Origin: Endomychus coccineus
Lineage: Eukaryota > Arthropoda > Insecta > Coleoptera > Endomychidae
Assembly: GCA_958510875.1 (NCBI GenBank)
Contig: OY294068.1
Location: forward strand, 69,542,633-69,606,632
Reading direction: 5' to 3'
Length of the DNA: 64,000 nt
Positions 1 through 11,599 of this stretch are shown in pieces. Under the pieces are notes generated by a model that was not told where the DNA came from, did no database searches, and saw only the letters and a program-made list of their open reading frames with translations. The translations under genes and the position numbers were made by a program. Within the stretch, counting starts at the first letter, position 1; the number at the start of each line of letters is the position of its first letter.

Positions 1-337
1 TTTTCAAAAACCACTTTTTGCAACTTTGCCAATTTTTTAGGTTATGTTCGCCATTTCGGATCGAGTTGCATGAAACAGAAACTGACCTTTAAATTTAATT
101 TCCTATACGCTCATATTTTTTTCCCAGGTATTAATTTCTGCACGCACTTCTCTGTCTATTGCTTGAACTATTAATGAAATTTGATAATCTACCAATTTAT
201 TGCTGAAACTTTTATCGTTTTTCATGTTTGTTTCATGATATCAAATAGTATATATTTTAGGGATACCTCATAAATATTATTACCAACATACCCATAGCAG
301 ATTATTTTGTTTTGAACATTTTTATAACCATTTTCAG

Positions 338-524
338 TGGCAACAAAGAAGAAAATTTAGATCACGCAGTTCTTGCTGTAGGCTACGGAACCATAAACGG
401 CGCTGATTACTGGCTTATCAAAAATAGTTGGTCGACGTATTGGGGTAATGATGGATATATCCTGATGTCGGCTAAAAACAACAATTGTGGTGTAATGACA
501 ACTCCAACTTATGTTACTATGTAG
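338..524 (+). CDS. Last exon of gene A, a 26/29 kDa-type cysteine protease (rest lies upstream of the window)
   Basis: The exon begins after the acceptor ending in ag at 336-337 and runs to a TAG at 522-524. It encodes the C-terminal 61 residues of a papain-family (C1A) protease: the active-site His in [11 protein letters not shown] and the active-site Asn in [12 protein letters not shown]. The acceptor phase (third base of a Cys codon) is the same as in the last exon of gene B at 60436-60622. By eye the two exons differ at only two bases, both synonymous (Asn AAC/AAT and His CAC/CAT). The other exons are outside the window, so whether gene A is intact cannot be judged here. The near identity points to recent tandem duplication or to a duplicated haplotype in the assembly. 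Confidence 0.9.
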
Positions 525-587
525 ATTTATGAACAACTGTTAGTTAGACTGATTAAAATATTATTGTCATTTTGTAATGTTAGGTGT

Positions 588-593
588 AATAAA
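588..593 (+). terminator. Poly(A) signal of gene A
   Basis: An AATAAA hexamer lies about 64 bases after the stop codon of the gene A terminal exon. It is conserved at the same place after gene B (60686-60691). Confidence 0.6.
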
Positions 594-819
594 TTTTAAA
601 TCTACTTTATTATATATTAAGTAGCAGGAAGTTGGTTTAACCAATCCCAGAACTATAAAACTTTAAATATGAGTCATTCAGATTTATAATGTCGAAAAGT
701 AGGTAGGTACTTAAATAGATAGAACAAGCAAGTGGAATATGTTTTTGACTTACATCCAGTCCCGGATAACTTTCTACATTGAAAATGGCTGTGGCAACCG
801 GACTTTGAAGGGTCATAGC

Positions 820-3498
820 TAAAGTGAGGCATTTATGAAATTTTCATATTTGGCATATTTTTCAATTATTATTCCGAATTTTTCATATTTTTAACTATTT
901 TTTAATTTTTAGCATATCTGTAACAATTTTACAAACAATTCCTTCCTATATAATTTAACCAAAACATTTCATTATTCTTGCGAGTAAAGTAAATTTAAAA
1001 GCTCTCAATTTGTGTTGCTTGACTGGTTTTGCATGTAGCAGGTATAATTTTAAGAAAAGGACAATTACTGATAAATCCCAATAATATTGTTGATGTTTAA
1101 AATATTCACTTAATCCGGAAGTAGGTACTAAGAATTAATTACCCGACACCGTTGGGGTCCATTTATTTGTTACCAAACTAAGGGCACAAGGAGGGGCATA
1201 ATTATTAATAGTTTTCTTTAATGTTGTGTCGACAATTTTAGAGTTAATTTAAATTTAGATTTTGAAGTGTGCCAGTGTGTCTATTTAAAATGGCAAGTGG
1301 TATGAATGTGTCTATGTGGATTAAACCATTTCCAGAGTTGTCTATGGACATGGGAAAAGTATTCTGCTCAGTCTGCAGCAAAATTGTAAGTACAAATTTA
1401 TTATTTTCAAAGCTATACAGACTTTTCAACATAAAAAATATTTCTAAAAAACAAGCTATACAAGGTGTGTCATGAAGAGGGCTTATTAAATATGCACAAG
1501 GTGTATTTTACGTAACTTTTTAAGATTTCAAATATTAGGATTTTTCGGTATAAAGAGTGTTTCTTGTCTCTGGTATACAGGGTGGGGCAAACGTTGATCG
1601 GGGTCCCATGATTCCTTTGAAACAAAACTAAACAATTTTTTTTAATGAAACCGGTCAACAAAAGCACATATTCTAAAAAAAAAAAAATTCTTAGAATTCG
1701 GCTGGATAATTAAAAACGTATTTCAGGGTTACGTAGCGGTAATTATAACGGCTCCAAAAAAAATAAAAAATTGGGTCATTTAATAATTTATGAAAAAGTA
1801 GGTTATATTTGCATAATTTATTATTGGGTTATCCTGTATACATGAAGATAATTATAGAATACGTGTTTTCGTCCACCATTGACCAGTTTTATTTAAAAAA
1901 ATGCCATACCCTGTGGCAAATAGGTGATAACCACTATATGAATTGGTTTGTCAAAGATGTTAGGTACCTATTTGAAAAATTTGCTCTACATATGGTATTT
2001 CATCTTTGTAGATTACATCTGTGAAAAGGTTTCTAATAGAACAGCATGTGGCTAAACGAAACAAAGTGACATCTGAAGGAAAAAAGCAACTGTCAATATC
2101 AAAGTGCTTTCAATCTAGTGTTGCCAAAACTTCAAGTGAGCAAGAATTCAGACAAGATTTATGTCGAACATTGGTGACGTCAAATATACCCTTATCAAAA
2201 CTGTCAAACGATAATTTTCAATCTTTTCTTCAAAAGTATTGTAAATTTAATATACCAAGCGAAAAACTCTAAGAAGAACAGAAATTGACAATTTATATTC
2301 CTCGTTACTTAGTAGCATCAGATTAGGGATAGTGAATAATTATTTTTTTATAGGTGTACATGAAACGACAGATGCCTCAGGACCTTACATTGCCCATTTA
2401 ATGATTGGGGCTCTTAAGATTGAAAATTTTACAAAATCATACTTAATTGCTTGCAAAGAACTTCCTCAAACAAATGCCTTAACTGTTACTAGATTTATAC
2501 AAGACACTTTAACAAACTTTTTTCTTCCTGAGGCTATTCCTAGCGAAAAGTTTATACTTCTCCTATCAGATGCAGCACCTTATATGGTGAAGACAGGCCA
2601 AAACTTTAAAAAATGTATCCGCAATTAATTCATACTACTTGTTTGGGCCCACGCATTTCCCCTTGTAAATGTTTTGATATCTTGGGTAAAAAAATATTTT
2701 TAAAAGCTCCACTTGGAATTCAATTTTATAGAGAGCATTTACCTAATCTTCCTCTTCCACCTCAACCCGTTTTAACACGTTGGGGAACGTGGTACAGGCT
2801 GCTTCTTTTTATGCCGAAAATAAAAACTGTTATACAAGAATTTGAACACGATTCTTCTCAGCCTCTCTTACAAGCCAAAAAATTGCTGACCAATCACATT
2901 TTATGTCAACAAGTTTTATTTATAAAAATCAATTATAATTTCATTTCAAACACTATTATCCAATTAGAGTCATCCAAATTATCTTTAATAGAAGCCGTAA
3001 ATTTAATAAAAGAATTTGAGCAAAAATGCAAAAATGTTTCGGAGCAGTAATTGATAAGAACCATGGCTACAAATTCCTTTTACAAGCATTCATGAAACAT
3101 TTACATTGGAACCAGAAATTTTGTCACATTTAAAAAACGCCCCTATTACGTCAGTTGACGTACATAGAAGCTTTTCTGCATTTAAACATATGTATACTAT
3201 TAGGAGGGGAAACTTTTTGTCAGAGAATTTCGAGAAATACTTAATTGTTTATTGTTTTAATAATTAAATTAATCGGGTAAAAATTGTTTTGGTAGATATA
3301 TTTTTAAATAACAAAATATTGAACTATGTTTTGTTTTATTTCAAACTACCCCATTAAAGAGCAATTGATTGTGAAAATTAAAATATCAATTTTTTAATAA
3401 TTTCATATTTAATTTTTTTTTTTCATATTTCAACTAAATTTCTTTCATATGTATGATCATATTTCCTACTTTTTTTTCTTCATATTTGCCTCACTTTA
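820..3498 (+). mobile_element. hAT DNA transposon, copy 1, with perfect 8-bp target-site duplication
   Basis: The element starts TAAAGTGAGGCA and ends with its inverse TGCCTCACTTTA. It is flanked by identical 8-bp sequences, gtcatagc, at 812-819 and 3499-3506, the target-site length of the hAT superfamily. The related flank near 60930 lacks the element, close to an empty site. Inside are broken pieces of a BED-finger hAT transposase read left to right. A second copy in opposite orientation lies at 53341-56132. Ends and target-site duplications are intact while the gene is broken, so this copy could only move with an enzyme made elsewhere. Confidence 0.93.
1290..3271 (+). pseudogene. hAT transposase with BED zinc finger and one intron, frameshifted
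   Basis: Exon 1 (1290-1385) ends in [10 protein letters not shown], the two Cys of a BED finger. A donor gtaagt at 1386 and an acceptor tttgtag ending at 2011 join it in phase 0 to [13 protein letters not shown], which supplies the His part, so a 626-bp intron splits the BED finger. Compared with the second copy, 18 bases are missing between two catg motifs, which removes one zinc-binding His. Downstream come the hAT RNase H-like blocks in broken frames: an ETTDASG motif (here VHETTDASG instead of VDETTDASG, so the first catalytic Asp is changed), [15 protein letters not shown], and PVLTRWGTW. The hAT dimerisation region with DVHRSFSAFKHM follows near 3155-3250. A one-base deletion near 2267 and several stops inactivate it. 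The closest type I can suggest is the hAT group that gave rise to CGGBP1-like proteins, with low certainty. Confidence 0.8.
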
Positions 3499-3862
3499 GT
3501 CATAGCAAAGGTTCTATTTGTATTATATTTGTACTATAGCCTGTGGATGGGGTTTCCTCGCGTCCCTGACGCCACATTTCCATGTTATTTGCGAACATCT
3601 ATTTTGTCAATAAATCATGAATTAATTATTTGAAGAATAATGTTTGATTACGTGGATGTTTTACTCCCACTCCGTAACTATTCTCCTTTACAAGTTCGTT
3701 ACTGGTTGGCTTTTGTACCCTTCGGGGGATAGCCGAAACTTGTATGTGCCACATTTCATTATTTACCATCGTTTTCGGCATATTAGAAATAATCGAGGTA
3801 GTATTTTCTAACAGCGAAGTGCGGGTCAGTAATTGAAAAATTTCACATCATAACATCTAGCT

Positions 3863-5575
3863 TATTAGGCAATTATTTTCCTGTCTCCATATTTTCGCGG
3901 TCTGTTGCAACAAGAGGAGGTGTAGCTATATTTGCTAGAAATGACCTAGCAAGTAGATGTAACAGCTGTCCTCTTGTTGATTCTCTCTCTGCAGAAATGC
4001 ATTTCGAATGTTGTTCTCTGATCCTGGATGATAAGGTATGTGTAGTTTGCTTGTATCGTTCGAATAATCCAAGTAGTAATTTTAGTATATTTTTATCCAA
4101 AATGGGACTATTACTAAACATCATTGTGAAAAAATGTCATTCTATTATCATTGTAGGAGATTTAAATATCGATAAACTTAAAAAGGAGCCTAATTATAAA
4201 GCATTGCAAGATCTATCAGATTCATTTCAAGTATCTTGCTTAATTAATGAGCCAACAAGATACAATAAAAACTCTAACCGAGGTAGTGCGCTTGATTATA
4301 TAATAACAAATATCCTAAATGATAGTTATCACTCTGTATTTGAGCCAGGCATTTCTGACCACACTATGCAGGAATTTGTTTGGAATCATTCCATCTCTAA
4401 CTATAATAATGAAAAACACCATTTCTCAAAGCAGCGAAATTTTTCTATGGCTAATATTAGTAAATTTGACAATGTCTTTCATACTGAAAATATTTCATTT
4501 AATAGTACAGACATCAATAAAATTTATTCTGATTTTTGGACTGAATTTAAATGCGCATTTGATACATGTTTTCCTACTCCTACTCTGTCGACTCGTGACA
4601 AAGCAACAAAAATCAATGGCAATATTATTACTTTTAGCCCTCAGCTATATGGATAATCTCAAATCTTTGAATATCTTGAGGAAAGATTTCAAACATGAAA
4701 GGTTGGATATCCAGTACAAACATTTGAGAAAAATAATAAATAAGCAAATTCGTTTTGAAAAACAGCAGTACTTTTCCATGAAAATTCTAAAAGCCAGCAA
4801 TAAATCAAAAATTCTATGGAATATTGTCAAAAATCAACTTAATAAATCCTCCAATGCAACACCAACTTCAATTCTTCAGGATGTTCGAATTTCAGATCCA
4901 AAAAATATTGCTGATGCCTTCCGAGTCATATTTCTCTACCATTGTCCCAGATATGTTATCTCAGAATTTTTCAAACCTGAATACTAATTTAAATTGTACC
5001 ATAAGTAAACGTTCAATAGTGCAATCATTGTATTTTTCACCTGTTGATGAGAGGGAGGTTTATTCAACAATTAAGGACTTAGTAAATAAAAAATCTTGTG
5101 GATTAGATGAGGTTCCAATAACTTTACTTAAAAGCAGTTCTTCAATTGTATCTTTCCTAACGCCATTTATTAACACGTCACTTGAAATTGGGGAGTTCCC
5201 TGATCAATTAAAACTGTCGAAGCTCGTACCTATTCTTTTCAATGCATTACCATCTGAAATAAAAGATACTAGTAGTAAACGTATTTTTATAAAATGGCTA
5301 AAAAAATCACTGAGTATAAATTCTTGTTACTACATTGAAGAATTCCAGTATGTTCTTGATAATAATAAATACTGAACTTTGCAAGTTACCTTCAATTTCT
5401 TTGATTTTATCAGTATATAATATTTAAGCCTTGATTTTATCATTTATGTCGTCAACTTTTTACTAATGTATTTGTATTCTATTGTATATTTATTTTTATT
5501 GTATTATTGTAAAATTATGACTTACCTTAATTTTACTTTTATGTATGTATATGAGGTGCAAATAAATTTCATTTA
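3863..5575 (+). mobile_element. Non-LTR retrotransposon (LINE) with internal deletion of the RT core
   Basis: An endonuclease (EEP/APE type) C-terminal half is read from about 3868: GGVAIFARND, then VGDLNIDKL, then SALDYIITN and EPGISDH, the usual Asp/Asn/His motifs of LINE endonucleases. A frame change follows. The N-terminal edge of the RT domain (KDLVNKKSCGLDEVPITLLK) runs to FPDQLKLSKLVPI at about 5235 and is joined directly to a typical LINE C-terminus, LFNALPSEIKD. The whole RT palm, including the catalytic YADD-type box, is therefore missing. The 3' end reads gaggtgcaaataaatttcat and is A-rich. The aligned flank at 61270-61290 lacks it. Dead copy. Confidence 0.8.
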
Positions 5576-6450
5576 AAAATAGTTATAGAAAAAAATTAAG
5601 TGAGGCCTATTTAAAATGCTCAATATTTCGGCCATTATTTTATTATCTGTAATCTATTTCACTTTATGGCTCTAATAACATTTCTTTCTGTTTCCTCTAC
5701 AATGCTGGTATTTTCTGAAGGTCCAGAGTTGTGAATTTTTGAAGTGAAAACTTCTTTTGCTTGGGCTATTTCAGATAAGGGGTAAAACCGTGAGTCCGTC
5801 ACGTCCCGTCACGCTGTAGCTATATATATTAGGTATTATGTATACTGCCGCCAACGCAACTACTTGGTCAAGAGTCAGGCAGTCTCTCTATACGCTTACG
5901 CACGTGTGCATATCTGAGTCGGTGTTGGTGAGCCTGCCTGTGTGAGCCAGTGCTCTCGTTACGGTATACAGGACAGGTATACGTATACACACTATACACT
6001 GTATACAGCTACAACAGCACGCATATACTCGACGTTATTCATTTACTCAATCCTCCGTCCTCGTGCAGACGAAAGTTATATTTTTATGCTAACTGAAAAA
6101 ATGTACCTTTTTTGCAATACAACTCATACTTCAATTATCACAAAGTAAAAAGTAATAATTAAATTATGTGTGATCGGTAATAGTAGCCTGTTTTTATATA
6201 TGAGCACACCTGATTCCACAGTATGTTTCATGCTTGGATCTAATCTAATAATTTATGTATCGTCAAAGTTACCGATAATGACGACGCAAATGAAGAGAAT
6301 GCTCTTTAACATTACTTTCATTTACATCGATGTAAATATCAATAAACAATATGTTTTGAAAATAAAATAATGTGTATTTATTATAATGGCTAACAGGTTA
6401 CATTCATACTATTTACAGGGATTGTACCGCCCATTATACGTTTTTTATTA

Positions 6451-7765
6451 TTAAGCTATTGCATATAGCTTTTATCGCGGGCTTTGAGCGCGGCGACCGA
6501 ATCAAAAAAAAAAAACAAAACACAAATACCGTAACGGAAATAGCTTAAAACAAAAAACAAATACCGTAACGGAAATAGCTTAACGAAATATCCTGACACC
6601 CACCATTCCGCCTACCATGTAGCTCGGCCGAGCTTAAAATTGTCGAAATGTCTCGAAATGTTAACTTTGAACCTTTTGAAAGGTCGTGATAGCCCCAAAC
6701 TGGTTCGAAAACTGTTTTGAATTGATTAATTTTCGATAAATCGAATGACGTTCACGTGAGAAGCGCGTAGCTCGCGAGTTAGAAAATTGCAAATTTACGG
6801 TACCTACATAGAACGTCTTAACGAAGACTTTTCGCTCCATGTCGTTAGTTTATGAACGGGGCCAACTAAATAGCATAGTCTCGGGCCCCAAAATGTCGAT
6901 TAAATAGGAAAATTTAATTAAAACAGTTTTAGGTATTCTCAGCTGTCACCTACTAGCAACTGACGTGCCACATACGAAAAGGAATTTTCTAGCTACTTAA
7001 ATATACCGAAAGCTGGTAAAAGCTAGCGGCCCATAGCCCAAAATACTTTATTACAACTGGCGCCGGCCGCACGGGGTTCGAAACGGCCCCAAATTAACAA
7101 AATAGAGGTAAAATGTATAAACTCTAACTTACGTGCAGCGAGCTCCTGGAGGCATATGTCAAAATGTTTGCGTTCGTAGCTGATTACATAAGACGTCTGG
7201 CGTTCATGCAATTTTTATACAATTCGAACCTTCTAATTCCGATAGGCCACGTGAAATCCCGGAGCCGGAAGCGTTATCGAGATCTGAACGTTAGAACTTT
7301 GGTATCAAATTGTGTTTGCAAGTAACTGTCACCATAGATAACCATCTACTACAAACCGGTAGTAGAGTTATCTATGCTTGTCACAGAATACTCTTCATAG
7401 AGATCAAGATGATACTCTTACGTGACGCCTTTTATGTTTCCCCTACGTGGCGTCTTTTGGTACTACACTATATGTTCAACAGTCGATAGAAAATTTGATT
7501 TTGAGGAAAAAAGTTCCTATTAGCATATATGCAGACGCTTAGTTTTTGAGATACAGGGTGTTGAAATTGAAATAAAAATTTCGTTTTTTGCAAATATCTC
7601 CGGAACTGTTCATCGTACAGAAAACATCTTTTGCGAACATTTTCTACTCATAGCAAGCTATGTTCTATGCGATCAAAAAATTGTTTACTCATAATTCGTG
7701 AAGATTTTGAAGGGGTAGTGAATGTTTTTCTGCCCAACTTTTTCCAGTGGCGTAGTGCTATGCAA
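6451..7765. mobile_element. 1.3-kb unclassified repeat (family E1), copy 1
   Basis: It begins ttaagctattgcatatagc and ends gtagtgctatgcaa, so the ends are imperfect inverted repeats. The whole block recurs at 27190-28242 in intron 2 of gene B, with very similar sequence and an internal deletion there. The related flank at 62155 reads across the insertion point without it. No coding frame is convincing on either strand. An imperfect palindrome around 7331-7380 corresponds to the perfect one in copy 2. It behaves as a non-autonomous DNA element, but its superfamily is not known to me. Confidence 0.7.
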
Positions 7766-7791
7766 AATGTATATAATTGTTGATTGAAATG

Positions 7792-7936
7792 CTGACAGTT
7801 GTGAAAACTAAAGAAAAACTAATTATATTAATTTTCATTTAAAAATAATAAAATTGTAATTTCGGATGCTACAATAATTCAAAGATAACATAAAATAAAT
7901 TGGTTACTTCATAATGTCAGTTTTCACTTCTGTCAG
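7792..7936. repeat. 145-bp MITE-like block with inverted ends
   Basis: The ends are CTGACAGTTGTGAAAACT and AGTTTTCACTTCTGTCAG, inverted repeats matching at 16 of 18 positions. The same block occurs at 62185-62329 and, split by an insertion, at 63342-63733. The interior is AT-rich without a frame. Confidence 0.55.
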
Positions 7937-8429
7937 CAGTGCTCGGTGACTGCTTTAAATTTTTTTTTTTTTAGAATTGTCACAAATAAAAATCCAAACA
8001 AGTGAATTACCATTTTACACTGCTATCTAGTGAGGTAGATAGAAACATTTTCTGTCTAGTAAGCTGTGTATAGTAGTTTAGTAGTTTCTGAAAATCTGAA
8101 ATTGGTCGTTTATCTAACACCTACAATAAATATGGGAAGATAACGAAACTTTGTATGTTTACATAAGTTGACATGATCTGTCACCAGGAAGTTTCAGAAA
8201 ATGTCCATTCTCACTAGATCTCCATGATTTTATAAACCAACTATTCATTTTTATGGGTGCCATATTGGATGTTTATTCCATTAGATGGAGCCAAAAATTA
8301 TGATTTTAACCATGTACAAGTGGTAAATCGAATTAAATAAAAAAATATTTTTTTTAATAAAATACAAAATCATAGGAGGCTAGATATGCAAAATTAAACA
8401 TTATTTTTTATTTTTCTGCAAATAAATAT

Positions 8430-8940
8430 CAACAAAAAATTACAAAATTTGTTCAAAATGCTGCCCTTCATGATCGATACAAAGCGAGGTTCTCTAGTCC
8501 ATACTTCCAACTGCATCGGAGATAGTTTCTGGAGTGACAGAAGATTCTACACATCTATAATTTTGGTTCGTAATTATTAACACTGGATTGACCTTGCATA
8601 AACTTTGTTTTTTCCAAAATCTCATAGGAAATACTCAGGGGTTTAAACAGAGAGATCGTGACGCCCAGTGCACTGGACTATTTGTGCCGACCCACGAACC
8701 TAACAATAGTTCGTCCAAATATTGCCTTACTATACTAGCATTGTGAGGACCCGCCCCATCTTGCTGAAGCCAAATTAAATCTCCTTATTGCAAGAAATAA
8801 ATTATCCAGCATTTCTTGAAAGTCAATGGTAAAAATAAACATCCTGTATATATAGGTAATGCAGTTATCACCTTTCGAGGCGTTAGTATTATTGCAAATT
8901 TTCAATAAAACTTGAAAATTAGCAACCAAGACTGCCTTTA
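8430..8940 (-). pseudogene. Tc1/mariner-like (IS630-type) transposase C-terminal remnant
   Basis: On the minus strand one frame reads LQQDGAGPHNASIVRQYLDE followed by SWVGTNSPVHWASRSLCLNP. This matches the QDGAPPH...VRxYLD...WIGRxGPxxWPxRSPDLTPLDF block of this transposase group. A shorter match, CIDHEGQHFEQIL, ends the protein near 8440. The block that should read SPDLTPLDF is SLCLNPLS, so the last catalytic Asp appears lost, and stops interrupt the frame. The fragment at 57223-57561 belongs to the same broad group. Confidence 0.65.
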
Positions 8941-8944
8941 CTGG

Positions 8945-9860
8945 CTTACCATGGGCCCAATCCCCAATGTTAAAAATTTGTAAACCGTTTGATGCAGTGG
9001 TGTGAATATGTATGAGGACAAAGACATAATTTTACATTTATTTATTAGGATATGTGTATTATTATTAAATTGCTATTTTGGCAACAAATGTGTCGTCTTC
9101 ATTTAAACTCCCTTGAGATCCGGGAATTCTAGCAGGATTCTGGAAATCAAAAAAATTTAATTATTGCATTATAATGACAAAATTCTAATTAGTCTAATTG
9201 GTTAACCAGAACTGAATCATTTCAAAATAGACAACTCAGTAGTAGCGCCACGAACTATAGCTTGAATTCATAATTTCTATTTCGTTTTGGTTGAGTTCGA
9301 AGAAACCTAATACATACCATGTTTTATTTACAAATTATTGGAAACATCGTATGAAATGACTTGTCCTTTTTGTGATATGAATGATGGAATTGTACTCAGT
9401 TTTCTGAATGATTCTAGGAAGCAACTATGTAACTGATAATACTAAACATTACACATTACTATCAGTTATTCAATGATATTAGAAGGTAGTGAAAATTAAT
9501 CCTGTTCAATTAGACTTCAAATTTAGTGGTAAATAATTGAAGTTATTGGTTGGATTTGGTACCAAAATGTGTCAAAATAAGAGTGCCAACTGCTGACCGT
9601 CACCATATTCATTGAATTACTGTGTAAATATTACCTAGGTTAAACAGTTTGAATAGTTGAAATTAAATACATCAAGTAAATCTACAACTTATCAGCTATA
9701 TAATTCTCAACACCTGTTGGTGAATAAAGCCACCATACAAAATGTATGAACTCTGTATTTTTTCATTCAAAAAATAATTCATGAAAAAGATTAATTGATA
9801 CAAGCAAATGATACAATCATGGAATTGTTAGAATTTTTTTAAATAATACACAAATCCTAT
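8945..9860. other. No gene recognised
   Basis: AT-rich sequence with stops in all frames. I see no motif, tandem repeat or convincing element end. Confidence 0.5.
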
Positions 9861-10360
9861 TAGATGAGGCACCCAGCAGTCACTCTCAAATATGCCAAAT
9901 TCATATCTGCTGAAACAATGAGCCTACATTAATACTATCGCCAAACATACCAGACGAATGTGCAGTTACAAAATCTGACATGGAAGGATCAATTAATCCT
10001 ATCAAAATATCTGTTGGCATATTAAAAAAAAAAACAGAAATCGTGCTCTTATTATCAACTGTAATTCACGACAATCAAATGACAAATTGAAAAGAGAAGT
10101 GGAAAATAAACTAATGCTTATTCAATTAAAGAAACAAAACTTAGAAAAACAGCAATAACAATTTCAAATATTGATAATAATAACTTAAACCCAGAAGTAA
10201 TTGAAGCCATAAAGAACGAAAATGATTTTATAACAGAAAATGTTCTGTGTATGTAAATATAAGGCGTCTAAAATGTAATGGTTTCCAACATATAGCCAGA
10301 GATTGCAGAAAGGAATTATATGTGTGCCACCTGTGCTAAAGCTCATGGGAGTAAAGAATG
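9860..10360 (+). pseudogene. LINE ORF1 (gag-like) remnant with CCHC zinc knuckles
   Basis: Frame pieces read SINPIKISVGIL, then LNPEVIEAIKNEN, then IRRLKCNGFQHIARDC and CATCAKAHGSKEC. The last two are a degenerate and a good zinc knuckle, in the order expected for the nucleic-acid-binding end of jockey-type ORF1 proteins. The frame changes several times and a DNA element is inserted just downstream at 10521. Assignment to ORF1 rather than an LTR-element gag rests on the spacing of the knuckles and is an inference. Confidence 0.55.
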
Positions 10361-10520
10361 TTAATATACTTTCAAAAAGTGCTTTCTCTGATGAGAAATA
10401 ATTCAAAACTAACTATAACGACCAACACAGTAGTTCAGGAAGTAAGTGTCCTATTTATAAAAGAAAATTTTGGAATAGTGAGAAAAAAACTAACTATTTG
10501 TCTTGATACTTATTCAAACA

Positions 10521-11167
10521 TAGTGCCCTTCAAAAAGTTGGCAACATATGGGAAAAACTTTAATAAATAATTCTTTTAGAAATTCGACTGGGCGTTAAGA
10601 TTAGTTTAAAAAAAGCTGAAAACAGGTCTAGTCGGACGAGGTCACGTGACTTTCGCTACCTGTCAAAAAATACACCTTTTAAAATAATCGCTTGAAATAG
10701 GCTTATTATAATTTATACGGTGAAAAGTTGTTGCTATTTCAATTTTGAACATGTCTCAAATTTGAACGTTAGTTTTTGCCATTTTTTTATATTTTCTACA
10801 TTTCCGGAACATTAATACATTTTTAATTTCGAGAAAACTATGTCAAAAACAGTAGCTCAATCATGCTAACTAGTAACTAACAAATTTATACGTGATTATA
10901 TTAATATATTGATTTAAAAAATTGTATATACTGGAAGTCAATAGAACGTTCAAATTTGAAAGACATGTGTAAAATCGAAATAGAAACAACATTTCTTGGT
11001 AAAAATTTTAGAAATTTAAAGTATTAATTTTTTATTTGTAACAGATAGTGAAAGTCGTAGGCCCGAGTGGGTCATTTTTCTTCTTTCCTAAAACAAAACA
11101 CTGAATTTCAAAATAAATTATTACTAAAGATTTTTTCATATGATGGACTTTTTGGAGGGCACTGTAT
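10521..11167. mobile_element. Non-autonomous Tc1/mariner-like element with nested inverted repeats
   Basis: The left end reads tagtgcccttcaaaaagtt and the right end gactttttggagggcactgta, inverse of each other with two or three changes and flanked by TA, as in Tc1/mariner insertions. Inside, 10650-10770 and 10935-11075 form a second imperfect inverted repeat that shares a 17-base run, tcaaatttgaacgtt included. No transposase frame remains. It sits in the tail of the LINE ORF1 remnant. Confidence 0.55.
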
Positions 11168-11599
11168 ATGGATTCATTTATGAGAGATTATAAATGTAAA
11201 ACAATAGGGAGATTTAATATTCGACACTATTATCGATTATGAATCTCACATAAGTAGAGATTTTCCACATTTCAGAATATTCCATATCAATATTAGAAGC
11301 TAAGGTAATATATAAGCTCATTATTACCACCACTTTGTGGAGTTTTACAAAAAAAAGAGGGACACTGCTAATAGGCAAATGCTATTATAATCTCTGAAAA
11401 TAATAATGATGCCAATTTTTAGCGCTTAGTAAAAGTTTTTTAGACGCAGAACACAATATTCGATAATTAGTTAAAAATCGTTTCTTTGAGAAAATAATCG
11501 CTAATGATATTAAATCGGGCATAGTGACTTTTGTGCCAATTGTTTTTTCAGACAATACAATCGATTACACTATGTAACAATATTCAACTTTTTGTTCTG

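Larger units (their letters stand above)
165..8210 (+). repeat. Copy A of the duplicated 3' end and flank
   Basis: From about 165 this stretch aligns with 60260-64000. It covers the end of the last intron, the last exon, the 3' UTR and several kb of intergenic DNA. Colinear blocks seen by eye are 165-811 with 60260-60930, 3507-3862 with 60930-61270, 5590-6450 with 61290-62155 and 7766-8210 with 63310-64000. Blocks are interrupted in copy A by a hAT element (820-3498), a LINE (about 3863-5575) and a 1.3-kb repeat (6451-7765), which date these insertions to after the duplication or to only one allele. Confidence 0.85.

Noticed and set aside
312..337. Start of the terminal exon at the upstream ATG of the open frame (312)
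   Set aside because: The bases 312-337 are intron sequence ending in a normal acceptor; the phase at 338 restores the conserved Cys and matches gene B.
3873..4124. Minus-strand frame over the LINE endonuclease
   Set aside because: Shadow of the plus-strand endonuclease frame.
7023..7211. Minus frames in repeat E1 (also 27167-27412)
   Set aside because: Not conserved between the two copies of the repeat.
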